The notes under the pieces: model-generated | The model's input: only the letters and a program-made list of their open reading frames with translations | What the model was told of the DNA's origin: nothing | Databases searched by the model: none | Shown here: in pieces, positions 6,262 to 14,020 of the stretch | Position numbering within the stretch: position 1 is the first letter of the stretch | How the letters are laid out: each line of letters begins with the position of its first letter | Assembly: GCA_944324205.1 (NCBI GenBank) | Contig: CALUVK010000027.1 | Span: forward strand, 1-14,200 | DNA: 14,200 nucleotides | Source of the DNA: Candidatus Gastranaerophilales bacterium | Lineage (GTDB): Bacteria; Cyanobacteriota; Vampirovibrionia; Gastranaerophilales; Gastranaerophilaceae | Reading direction: 5' to 3' | Made by a program: the position numbers and the translations under genes

Positions 6262-7149
6262 ATGAGTATTGAAAATTTGGGAATAATAACAGGAGTAAAT
6301 ATTAATCAAAGTGCAACTGTAGAAGCAAATGACAAGATGATTGATTATATCGCTTGCGGGAATTTTTCATATACAGATATTCTAAATATTTCAAAAGGTT
6401 TGAATGTAATAAGTGATTTTTTTGATGTTAATGCTGTAGTTTCAGTTGCTCATGCCGGTATTTGTGCGGTTGCTTTGGGTAAATCTATAGAAGATGCACT
6501 TATTAAAACTATTGACAGCAATCCTGTCGAGTTTGTTAATTCTACTATTGTAGCTTCTACAGAAGTTAACAGCGATTTTGTTAAAATACTTCGTGAAACA
6601 AATAAAATAGTTGCTCCAAGTTTTACTCCAAACGCAAAAAAAATACTTGAAGAAATGGCTATTTCATATATGGAAATACAGACACCCTTAAGGGATTACA
6701 AGAAATTTTTATCCGAAGATGTTTGCGTTACGCCATTAGGTACACTGAAACAGAGCCCAAATTTGAGTGAACTTGTCAAAGATACTTTCAAAGTAGTATC
6801 GAAAACAAAACCTACGGTAGAACAAGTTGAAGATGCGGTATTTGCCTGGAAAATTGCTAAATATGCAACATCACAAGCAGTAGTAATCGCAAAAGATCTT
6901 AGGACTACTGCAATTGCACAAGGCTTGCAGACTACAGCAACAGAATTTGCATTAGATTATGCTTGTGATATGTCGAAGGATGCTGTTTTAGCCTCAGATA
7001 TGCCTCTTACTGTACATGATATCAACGCTGCAGCACAAGGAAGAATTGCGCTTATAATAATACCTGATGCCAATGTAGATATTATAGAGGCGGCAGATAA
7101 ATTTAATATCTCTTTAATAACAACAGGATTTACAAATATTTTGTATTAG
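6262..7149 (+). CDS. Stand-alone, degenerate AICAR-transformylase (PurH C-domain)-like protein
   Basis: This 295-residue protein aligns along its whole length, from memory of E. coli PurH, with the AICAR formyltransferase half; the IMP cyclohydrolase half is absent. GVNINQSA (11-18) matches GENPHQSA, and KIVAPSFTPNAKKIL (115-129) matches the IIAPSASEEALKI region. VVSKTKPTVEQVEDAVFAWK (178-197) matches [20 protein letters not shown], and ASDMPLTVHD (244-253) matches ASDAFFPFRD. Key positions have changed. Catalytic Lys-His (VKHVNPCG) reads VAHAGICA, so Lys is Ala63 while His64 remains. The GIGAGQMSR loop reads AIAQGLQTT, and the terminal RHFRH reads TNILY. The protein is therefore probably not a working transformylase and may have been recruited as a binding or scaffold protein. 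The start follows PBP1A by 8 bp with AGGAG overlapping that gene's stop. Cytoplasmic: no signal or membrane segment. Confidence 0.8.
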   Translation: MSIENLGIITGVNINQSATVEANDKMIDYIACGNFSYTDILNISKGLNVISDFFDVNAVVSVAHAGICAVALGKSIEDALIKTIDSNPVEFVNSTIVASTEVNSDFVKILRETNKIVAPSFTPNAKKILEEMAISYMEIQTPLRDYKKFLSEDVCVTPLGTLKQSPNLSELVKDTFKVVSKTKPTVEQVEDAVFAWKIAKYATSQAVVIAKDLRTTAIAQGLQTTATEFALDYACDMSKDAVLASDMPLTVHDINAAAQGRIALIIIPDANVDIIEAADKFNISLITTGFTNILY

Positions 7150-7162
7150 AAGTTGAGGTTAT

Positions 7163-8119
7163 ATGAAAAACGGAATTCTTTCAATAATAAAATCTGGTTT
7201 GAATTCTTGCGTAAAGCTTTTTCTTGAAGTTTTTATATTTGATAGAAAAAAAAGAAGAATTTTAAAAGGAAAATTTTGTCAGTGGTATTTGAAGCACTAT
7301 ATTCAAGATGTTGAGAAACAAGGTATCAAATTTTCTGAAAATGTAGATAATAACTACAAAATCTGGCAATATTGGAATACAGGATTAGAAAATGCACCTG
7401 ATATCGTTAAAGTTTGTATAAACAGTGTAAGAAAATATACTGAAGAATTTGAGTATGTAATGCTCAATGATAATAATATAAAAGAGTATGTAAATATTCC
7501 GGATTACATATACGAATTACGTGAAAGAGGCATTATTTCAAATGCTCATTTTGCCGATATTTTAAGGACATATTTGCTATATGAGCATGGTGGATGCTGG
7601 ATTGATGCAACGGTATTTTTGACAGCTCCATTAAACAAAGAGATTGTAAATTCAGAATTATTTGTGCTTCAGAATAATCAAGAAGAGGATCCTGATTACT
7701 TAAAAATGACAAATTATTTTATGTCATCTCAAGGGAAAAGTTTTATTATAGCTAAAATGAAACAATTTCTTGAAAACTATTGGAGGAATAATTCTTTTGT
7801 AATTAACTACTTTTTCTATGCTCATGCTTTTACTTTGTTCACGAAATCTTCAGAAGAAAACAAAAAAGAATGGGATGCAATGTTTAATTTTTCTTACATT
7901 CCTGTTCAACAAATGGAAAGAGAACTTTTAAATAACTATTCTCCTGAGCGTTTTAATGAACTAAAAAGCAGCTCCAGCATACATAAACTTTCTTATAAAT
8001 GGAAAGTTATTGCGGGAAAAAAGAAAAATGCTTCAGTTGAGGGAACACTTTATCAGCATATAATCAATAGCTTATATTCCCAGCCTAACTCTGTTTCTGC
8101 AATTCCTGTTTCCAAATAA
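7163..8119 (+). CDS. Capsular-polysaccharide-type glycosyltransferase (GT32 / Caps_synth-like)
   Basis: This 318-residue protein has the hallmarks of the capsular polysaccharide synthesis glycosyltransferase group. IWQYWNTGLENAPDIVKVCI (67-86) is followed by a conserved stretch with AHFADILRTYLLYEHGG (D132). The metal/nucleotide-sugar site is the DxD-like WIDATVF (D148). Such enzymes transfer a sugar from a nucleotide donor to a growing surface glycan; donor and acceptor cannot be told here. No clear membrane helix is present beyond a hydrophobic N-terminal segment at about 15-26, so a peripheral inner-membrane location is likely. A GAGG at 7155-7158 precedes the start, 13 bp after the PurH-like gene, so it is probably the last gene of the PBP1A operon. 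Its last 35 bp overlap the convergent transporter gene, with no terminator between. Envelope glycan synthesis fits the context. Confidence 0.85.
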   Translation: MKNGILSIIKSGLNSCVKLFLEVFIFDRKKRRILKGKFCQWYLKHYIQDVEKQGIKFSENVDNNYKIWQYWNTGLENAPDIVKVCINSVRKYTEEFEYVMLNDNNIKEYVNIPDYIYELRERGIISNAHFADILRTYLLYEHGGCWIDATVFLTAPLNKEIVNSELFVLQNNQEEDPDYLKMTNYFMSSQGKSFIIAKMKQFLENYWRNNSFVINYFFYAHAFTLFTKSSEENKKEWDAMFNFSYIPVQQMERELLNNYSPERFNELKSSSSIHKLSYKWKVIAGKKKNASVEGTLYQHIINSLYSQPNSVSAIPVSK

Positions 8120-8762
8120 TATAGAAATATATTGCGAGAATAAAATAAACACTCCACATTATTACAGTTGAAAGAACTTTTTCACCTCCCAGAGCGATTT
8201 TAAGCCACATAAAGGCTGAAAGTCCGTTTACAAACATCCAGACTACCCATTGTTCTACAGCACGCTTAACTGTCAGATACATACCTGCGATTGAAAAAAT
8301 GGTTGTGATTCCATCTATGTATGGACTTTTATCTTTGGTATAAATTAAGATAATAATGGCTGCTAATGTAAGTATAAGTGTTATAAAAAATATTTTTATT
8401 CTTTCTTTATTTCCTAAATGTATTTTTATAATTTCAGCTTTATTAGATTTCAAGTGTTTGTTCCATCTAAAAAATCCTAAAATTTGCATAGGAATATAAT
8501 ATCCTGCATAAAGTAAAAGGTTTCCCCAAAGAGCATTTTTAAATGCTAAATATACATAAAAACCTGAACCTATAAGTCCGAAAATATAACAAACCGGCCT
8601 TCCTTTTCCGGCAAGAATGGTGTAGGTTATACCGAAAAAGGCGGAAATTAAAGCGGTAATTGAATCTTTAAAATAAAAAGCATTAAAAAAAAGCGTGATA
8701 TAAATAAAAATCAGAGCAGAAATTTCAAAAATTTTTCGATTTCCCTGTTTCATTATATTCAT
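8085..8762 (-). CDS. pnuC: PnuC-family nicotinamide riboside (vitamin) transporter
   Basis: This is a hydrophobic protein with about seven membrane segments and the PnuC pattern. The G-x-x-Y-T-I-L-A-G-K-G-R segment leads into a helix ending GFYVYLAFKNALWGNLLLY, then YYIPMQILGFFRW. Near the C-terminal half is KRAVEQWVVWMFVNGLSAFMW, the aromatic substrate-site stretch with QW...W. PnuC proteins carry out facilitated uptake of nicotinamide riboside (relatives carry thiamine or riboflavin), and cytoplasmic phosphorylation traps the substrate. NAD precursor uptake is the best guess, but the residues seen do not fix the substrate. The start is uncertain. ATG at 8762 (225 residues) is chosen because ATG at 8804 would overlap the divergent gene at 8787; another ATG lies at 8753. 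None has a clear ribosome binding site. The 3' end overlaps the glycosyltransferase gene by 35 bp. Confidence 0.88.
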   Translation of the reverse strand: MNIMKQGNRKIFEISALIFIYITLFFNAFYFKDSITALISAFFGITYTILAGKGRPVCYIFGLIGSGFYVYLAFKNALWGNLLLYAGYYIPMQILGFFRWNKHLKSNKAEIIKIHLGNKERIKIFFITLILTLAAIIILIYTKDKSPYIDGITTIFSIAGMYLTVKRAVEQWVVWMFVNGLSAFMWLKIALGGEKVLSTVIMWSVYFILAIYFYIIWKQELQKQS

Positions 8763-8786
8763 ATTTATGTTATCTAATAAAAATAG

Positions 8787-9803
8787 ATGAAAGTAAATTC
8801 TCAAAGGGATATCTCATTCAAAGGATTTTATAATAACAAAACTCTGAAGAAAGGGTTAGAATTTGCCGCTGATAATGGCGCACTTTTTGCTGCAACTACA
8901 ACGTTGGCCTTATCGGCCGTTGTACGTCCCATGGCGATATGGCTCGCGCCGCATACAGATAAAGAGAATAAAAAGTTAGCCTGTGCCAAATCGATTTCCT
9001 CGAGTGTTGCAGGTTTTTTATTAACATTGGTACTTTCCTTACCTCTGACAAAAGCAATAAAAAAAATAGATAAAAACCCTGAAAAATTCTTAAAACATGA
9101 AACAATAACAAATTTAAAGAATGGTTGTGAAAAACTTGAAGAATCAAAGAGTTATGAAATGGCAACCCAGATGTTTAAACTCGGGGTAGGACTTGTTGTT
9201 GCAGCTCCAAAAGCTCTTTTGACATGTGCAGGCATGCCTTTTATAATGCAAAAATTATTTCATAAACCTAAACTTAATAAACAAAAGGATGGGGAAACGA
9301 ATAGTTTAACATTTAAAGCAAAGGGGAATGATAAGCTTGCACATGAGGTCGGAAAGGTTCTAGATGCAAAAAGTGTTCAAAAATTCTCAAAGAAATATAA
9401 GGATTCAAATTTCCCTATGCATATAATTGCAGGAACGGATATTATTAATACCGCAGCTTTTATTGATATAATTGAAAGAAGTGATAAAGTTGAAGAAAAG
9501 AGAAAAAAAGCACTGATATATAATGCAGGAATATCTACACTGCTGAGCATAATAAGTGGTTACATTTTTGATAAACTTTTAGACAAACCGGCAGAGAAGT
9601 TTATTGAAAACTTTAAAAAGGCTAATAAAGGGCTTCCAAATCTTGAAAAACAAGTTGAAGGTTTTAAGATTGCAAAGCCGATATTAATTATAGGCGGTAT
9701 TTATTATATGATAATTCCTTTTATTTCAACATTTTTAGCTGATGTTGCAGATCACAATCCAAAACTTGATATTCCGCATAAAAAACATAAACCACATTCA
9801 TAA
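8787..9803 (+). CDS. Multi-pass membrane protein of unknown function with N-terminal ISFKG motif
   Basis: This 338-residue protein matches no family I recognise. It begins with a short polar segment containing ISFKGF (9-14). Hydrophobic segments lie at about 31-53, 66-88, 131-155, 243-264 and 298-319, so five crossings are likely. Basic Lys-rich loops separate them, including a long one at about 156-240. A second similar word, LTFKAKG, occurs at 174-180 just after a Lys-rich stretch. Many proteins of the inferred lineage (by recall) carry such a [IV][ST]F[KQ][GA] word near the N-terminus, and the 459-residue protein at 12587-13966 has VTFQA. No catalytic motif is visible. The start lacks a clear ribosome binding site and lies 24 bp from the divergent transporter start. 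A 95-125-bp AT-rich gap follows, with the perfect palindrome ATTATTAATTAATAAT but no convincing terminator. Confidence 0.8.
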   Translation: MKVNSQRDISFKGFYNNKTLKKGLEFAADNGALFAATTTLALSAVVRPMAIWLAPHTDKENKKLACAKSISSSVAGFLLTLVLSLPLTKAIKKIDKNPEKFLKHETITNLKNGCEKLEESKSYEMATQMFKLGVGLVVAAPKALLTCAGMPFIMQKLFHKPKLNKQKDGETNSLTFKAKGNDKLAHEVGKVLDAKSVQKFSKKYKDSNFPMHIIAGTDIINTAAFIDIIERSDKVEEKRKKALIYNAGISTLLSIISGYIFDKLLDKPAEKFIENFKKANKGLPNLEKQVEGFKIAKPILIIGGIYYMIIPFISTFLADVADHNPKLDIPHKKHKPHS

Positions 9804-9876
9804 AGAGCTTAAAATTTTAAATTATTAATTAATAATTAAAAAAATTTGATTTTTCAAAATTAATATTAAAATAAAA

Positions 9877-9914
9877 TTAGGGGTAAATCTAAAGAAAAAT
9901 GCATTTACCTCTAA
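9877..9914 (+). promoter_or_regulatory. 12-bp inverted repeat upstream of clpB
   Basis: TTAGGGGTAAAT (9877-9888) and ATTTACCTCTAA (9903-9914) match at 11 of 12 positions around a 14-base spacer. The right arm ends immediately before the ribosome binding site GCGGAG (9915-9920), which is eight bases before ATG 9929. It is not the CIRCE element bound by HrcA (TTAGCACTC-N9-GAGTGCTAA), although its layout is similar. It could be a different heat-shock operator or an mRNA stem-loop that controls access to the ribosome site. An AT-rich stretch just upstream (TTGATT at 9846, TAAAAT at 9872) may hold the promoter, but the spacing is poor. Confidence 0.55.
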
Positions 9915-9928
9915 GCGGAGTTATAGAT

Positions 9929-12523
9929 ATGATTGATTTTGAAAAATTTACGAACTATTCACAGGAAATTATTTTTGCGGCGAACGCGAAGAAGGATTAT
10001 TACAAGAATTCTGAAGTCCAGCCGGAACATATTGTCATGGCAATGATTGAGGATAAAGGAATTGCTAAAGATTATTTAGAAGAACTTAAACTCCTTAACC
10101 AAAACTTTATCAATGCAGTTGTTGCTAAGATTAAAGAATATCCGACATTATCAGAACGTTCAGGCTCTCAGCAGGTATTTTTATCCCGTGACACAAATAC
10201 TTTGCTTGAGATTGCATCTCAAGAGGCTGAAAGCCTTAAGGATGATTTTGTCGGGATTGAATGTATATTAATTGCGATGACAAAATTAGAGGGTTCTTTT
10301 ATAAAGGATTTGCTCAAACGCAGCGGCGTTGACACTAACTCAATTTTGAACGTAATGAGAAAGGTAAGAGGTAACCAAAAAGTGGATAATAAAAACGCAG
10401 AAGAAAATTTTAAAGCTCTTGAAAAATATTCAACCGACCTTACGGAACGCGCCCGCAGGGGTAAGTTAGACCCTGTTATCGGGCGTGATGAAGAGGTCAG
10501 ACGTATTATTCAGGTATTAAACAGAAGGACTAAAAACAATCCGGTTTTAATAGGTGAGCCGGGCGTCGGTAAGACGGCAATTGTTGAAGGCTTAGCACAG
10601 AGAATTATAAGAGGCGATGTGCCTGAAAGCTTAAAAAATGTTAAACTAATTTCTCTTGATTTAGGCGCATTAGTTGCGGGTGCTAAATTCAGAGGCGAAT
10701 TTGAAGAACGTCTGAAAGCTGTATTAAAAGAAGTGCAGCAGTCAAACGGCGAGATTGTAATGTTTATTGATGAATTACATACTGTTGTGGGCGCAGGCGC
10801 AACAGAGGGTTCAATGGACGCCGGAAACCTTTTAAAGCCGATGCTTGCAAGAGGTGAATTGAGAACAATCGGCGCTACAACGATTAACGAATACCGCAAA
10901 TACATAGAAAAAGATCCCGCTCTCGAGCGTCGTTTTCAGCCGGTTTTAGTTGATGAGCCGTCAGTTGAAGATACGATTTCAATCTTAAGGGGGTTGAAAG
11001 AAAAATACGAAGTTCACCATGGGGTTCGTATATTAGACAGTGCTCTTATTGCAGCTGCACAGTTATCGGACAGATATATTACAGACAGATTTCTACCTGA
11101 TAAAGCGATTGACCTTATAGACGAAGCTGCTTCAGCTTTGCGTATTGAAATCGATTCCATGCCGGAAGAGATTGATGTTATGATGAGACAGAAAATCCAG
11201 CTTGAGATCGAAAGAGAAGCTTTGAAGAAAGAAACTTCTCCGGAGTGTATTGCTAAGATTGATAAATTAACTTCTGAAATCGATGATTTAGAGGGTAAAA
11301 TTTCTAAGCTGAAAGCACAATGGGAGGTTGAAAAAAGTTCTATTACCGGCGAAGCTGCAATTAAGGATGAAATTGATCAGGTTAAGACTAAGATTGCAGA
11401 GGCTGAAAGAAATACAGATTTACAAACTGCAGCAGAACTTAAGTATGGCAAATTGATGGAGCTTGAAAAGAAACTGCAGTCTATTCAAGGTAAAGAAAAA
11501 GGTGAAAACCAGCTTCTTAAAGAAGAAATTGACGGCGATGATATTGCCCAGATTGTAAGCAAATGGACAGGAATTCCTGTTAACAGACTTATGGAAAGCG
11601 AGATGCAGAAACTTCTTAGAATGGAAGATGTCTTGCATAAACGTCTTGTCGGTCAGGACGAGGCCGTTGAAACAGTCTCTGACGCAATTCGTCGTGCGCG
11701 TTCCGGCTTAAAAGATCCGAAACGTCCGATTGGTACGTTTATTTTCTTAGGCCCGACAGGGGTTGGTAAAACAGAATTAGCTAAAACGCTTGCTGAATTC
11801 TTGTTTAATGATGAAGATGCAATAATAAGAATTGATATGTCTGAATATATGGAAAAACATAATGTTGCAAGACTTGTCGGAGCTCCTCCGGGATATGTAG
11901 GATACGAAGAAGGCGGACAGCTTACAGAAGCTGTCAGACGCAAACCGTATTCGGTTGTTCTTTTTGATGAAATCGAAAAAGCTCATCCGGATGTGTTCAA
12001 CTTAATGCTTCAAATCTTTGATGACGGACGTTTGACAGACTCTAAAGGAAGAACTGTTGATTTTAAAAATACTGTAATCATTATGACAAGCAATATCGGA
12101 AGCGATATTATCCTTGAGGATTCTATTAATAATGCCGGTGCTGCTAACTTTGAAGAAACAAAAGAAAAAGTTATGTCAGTAATGCGCGAACGATTCAAGC
12201 CGGAATTTCTAAATAGGGTTGATGAAACAATATTCTTTAAAGCATTAACCATGCAGCAGCTTGCTTCCATTGTAGATATTCAGATGGAAAGATTAAGAAA
12301 ACTGCTTGCTGAGAAAAATATTACGTTCGAAATAACAGACGATGCTAAAGAACTCCTTGCAAGAAGAGGCTTCAATCCTGTTTACGGTGCAAGGCCTCTC
12401 AAGAGAGTTATTATGCAAATGGTTGAAAATCCACTTTCTAAACTTCTTTTGAGTCAGAAATTTATAGATGGTGATCATATAAAGATAGATGCAAAAGATG
12501 ATGAAATAGAATTTAGTAAATAA
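9929..12523 (+). CDS. clpB: ATP-dependent chaperone/disaggregase ClpB
   Basis: ClpB is a cytoplasmic hexameric AAA+ machine that, with DnaK, pulls proteins out of heat-induced aggregates. The protein is 864 residues, usual for the family. In order it has an N domain (1-145) and a first AAA+ domain with Walker A GEPGVGKT at 209-216 and Walker B VMFIDELH. A long middle coiled coil (about 400-525) distinguishes it from the shorter ClpC and ClpA. The second AAA+ domain has Walker A GPTGVGKT at 608-615, Walker B VVLFDEIEKAH, and the pore loop GYVGYEEGG; a small C-terminal domain follows. No ClpP-binding loop is expected for this type. The start at 9929 is preferred over an in-frame ATG at 9899. 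MIDFEKFTNYSQEII lines up with known ClpB N-termini, and GGAG sits eight bases upstream. The 9899 start would add ten unconserved residues encoded within the inverted repeat. Confidence 0.98.
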   Translation: MIDFEKFTNYSQEIIFAANAKKDYYKNSEVQPEHIVMAMIEDKGIAKDYLEELKLLNQNFINAVVAKIKEYPTLSERSGSQQVFLSRDTNTLLEIASQEAESLKDDFVGIECILIAMTKLEGSFIKDLLKRSGVDTNSILNVMRKVRGNQKVDNKNAEENFKALEKYSTDLTERARRGKLDPVIGRDEEVRRIIQVLNRRTKNNPVLIGEPGVGKTAIVEGLAQRIIRGDVPESLKNVKLISLDLGALVAGAKFRGEFEERLKAVLKEVQQSNGEIVMFIDELHTVVGAGATEGSMDAGNLLKPMLARGELRTIGATTINEYRKYIEKDPALERRFQPVLVDEPSVEDTISILRGLKEKYEVHHGVRILDSALIAAAQLSDRYITDRFLPDKAIDLIDEAASALRIEIDSMPEEIDVMMRQKIQLEIEREALKKETSPECIAKIDKLTSEIDDLEGKISKLKAQWEVEKSSITGEAAIKDEIDQVKTKIAEAERNTDLQTAAELKYGKLMELEKKLQSIQGKEKGENQLLKEEIDGDDIAQIVSKWTGIPVNRLMESEMQKLLRMEDVLHKRLVGQDEAVETVSDAIRRARSGLKDPKRPIGTFIFLGPTGVGKTELAKTLAEFLFNDEDAIIRIDMSEYMEKHNVARLVGAPPGYVGYEEGGQLTEAVRRKPYSVVLFDEIEKAHPDVFNLMLQIFDDGRLTDSKGRTVDFKNTVIIMTSNIGSDIILEDSINNAGAANFEETKEKVMSVMRERFKPEFLNRVDETIFFKALTMQQLASIVDIQMERLRKLLAEKNITFEITDDAKELLARRGFNPVYGARPLKRVIMQMVENPLSKLLLSQKFIDGDHIKIDAKDDEIEFSK

Positions 12524-12534
12524 TTTAAAAATTA

Positions 12535-12576
12535 AAACCCGTTCTTCTTAAATATCTAAAAAAAGAGCGGGTTTAT
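12535..12576. terminator. Bidirectional terminator between clpB and the convergent gene
   Basis: AAACCCGTTCTT (12535-12546) pairs with AAGAGCGGGTTT (12563-12574) with one G-U pair, separated by a 16-base AT-rich loop. On the minus strand a T-rich tract (TTTTAATTTTT) follows; on the plus strand the tract is weaker (TTTATTATTTC). It lies between two convergent stop codons and can serve both. Confidence 0.8.
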
Positions 12577-12586
12577 TATTTCTAAA

Positions 12587-13966
12587 CTAATTAAGTTTAC
12601 TGATATCAAGATTCAAAGGTCTATCAGGCGGAGACATTCTTTTCATCTTTAATACAAAATTTTTGATATATGATTTATCAATACCAAGTTTTTTGAAAAT
12701 ACCCTTATTATATAATTCTATTAATCTATCAACATATTTTTGGCAATTTTCATATATTTCAGGATGCTTATTCATTTGAGTATCCATATGTCTGTGCCCG
12801 CGTTCCGAATTCAAAAAACTTGTTGCCAAACCTAAATTATTTATAAAATCACCTCCGCCATGTTTAGAAGGTAAAAGATGTTCAACTGTTCCAATTGAAC
12901 TGTATAGTATATCAAATCCTATTTTTTCTGAGGAATGAGTTGCTGCATGCATTATAAATGCTGAAATATTCTGTTTGGAAGTCGGAAGTTGCGCTGCAAT
13001 TTTTTCTAATTCTCTTGCTAATTTTGCATCTTCTAATGAATGTGTTATCTTTTTTAGTTCATATAAAAAAGATTTTCTGCCAAAGGGTGCAATAATAGGA
13101 ATATTATATATTTTCATTTTGGTACTGTTAAATAATTCATTTAATTCTTTATCACGCTTAAGAGCTGAGGCTTCAAGAATCTTAGACATTTGATGTATTT
13201 TCCCGTTGATATGATTAATGTTAGTTTTAGGATATAATCTTATCTCTGTCTTTTTTTTAGATTTAAAATTATGTTCTTTTATAGTCTTTTCTGGCAGAGT
13301 CGAGGCTATGTTTATAAGTTTACGCATTGTTTTTATTTCTGTATAAACTCCACGACTTTTTATTCCATCCATAATTCTTGTAAGTTTGTACTTAAATTCT
13401 TTTGCACTATAGGGTATTAGAATTGGCTGGTTGTATAATCTGTGACGTGTTGCTTCCATTAAATTATTAAATTCTTTGAGTTTATCTGGTGGTAATTTTT
13501 GAGCTTCTGTAATTAAACTCTCAAATATTGGTTTTTGTGTTTGTCTTAAATCAAGCAATGCTTGCATTGTACGCATATGAATAGCATCTTCGAGTTTTAT
13601 TGTAGGATAACGCTTTGCATCCTTTTCTAAAATTGAAACAACTTCCTGTTCTACAGGAAAAAGAGATTGTTTATACTTTTTTAAAACTAATATAGATTTA
13701 CTTAAGGGACGAGAAAAGATTTTGGATTGTAAAATACTTTCTACTTCTTTAGGGTCTATCATAATCTTGCCTGAATACATATCAGGAATCTGGTATGCAA
13801 GTAATGTTTTTATTCTTTTAATGTCTTCCGGAACTATACTTGCTTGAAAAGTCACTGTGTCCACCGGTAAGGAAGTTCTTAAACTTTTGGTTTGAGAACT
13901 CTTATAAGTGTTAGTTTGATTTGTTTTAGTTATAAAAAAACTATTAATAATTGGTGTTATTTTCAC
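12587..13966 (-). CDS. Lineage-type protein with internal repeat and HNH-like C-terminal motif
   Basis: This 459-residue protein belongs to no family I can name. The N-terminus (1-42) is Ser/Thr/Lys-rich and ends DTVTFQAS, a word like the ISFKG of the membrane protein at 8787. Most of the rest is helical and charged. Two segments repeat each other: residues about 167-225 (NNLM..TRHRLYNQPILIPYSAKEF) and 276-328 (NELF..TKMKIYNIPIIAPFGRKSF), both ending in a helix that closes with a short ALP/TLP-type turn. The C-terminal part has VEHLLPSKHGGGDFINNLGL then TSFLNSERGHRHMD (361-394). This resembles an HNH nuclease core (E/H, GG.D..NN, N..RG), but the cysteine pairs common in that group are absent, so activity is uncertain. 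The start is GTG; an in-frame TAG lies six codons upstream, and no ribosome binding site is evident. No signal peptide or membrane helix. Confidence 0.8.
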   Translation of the reverse strand: MKITPIINSFFITKTNQTNTYKSSQTKSLRTSLPVDTVTFQASIVPEDIKRIKTLLAYQIPDMYSGKIMIDPKEVESILQSKIFSRPLSKSILVLKKYKQSLFPVEQEVVSILEKDAKRYPTIKLEDAIHMRTMQALLDLRQTQKPIFESLITEAQKLPPDKLKEFNNLMEATRHRLYNQPILIPYSAKEFKYKLTRIMDGIKSRGVYTEIKTMRKLINIASTLPEKTIKEHNFKSKKKTEIRLYPKTNINHINGKIHQMSKILEASALKRDKELNELFNSTKMKIYNIPIIAPFGRKSFLYELKKITHSLEDAKLARELEKIAAQLPTSKQNISAFIMHAATHSSEKIGFDILYSSIGTVEHLLPSKHGGGDFINNLGLATSFLNSERGHRHMDTQMNKHPEIYENCQKYVDRLIELYNKGIFKKLGIDKSYIKNFVLKMKRMSPPDRPLNLDISKLN

Positions 13967-14020
13967 AATATTAGAATATCGCTAAATTAAAAATTTTGCT
14001 AGTATGTAAAGAAAGTTTTA

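Noticed and set aside
9820..9840. Terminator after the 338-residue membrane protein gene
   Set aside because: The ATTATTAATTAATAAT palindrome has no GC pairs and no loop, so it is unlikely to be a stable terminator.
9877..9914. CIRCE (HrcA) operator before clpB
   Set aside because: The arms read TTAGGGGTAAAT / ATTTACCTCTAA with a 14-base spacer, not TTAGCACTC-N9-GAGTGCTAA.
9899..9928. Upstream in-frame ATG extending ClpB by ten residues
   Set aside because: The extra residues do not fit ClpB N-termini, the codons fall inside the inverted repeat, and GGAG is correctly placed for ATG 9929.
10510..10905. Minus-strand open frame of 131 codons inside clpB
   Set aside because: It is antisense to the first ATPase domain of ClpB; composition and position mark it as a shadow.
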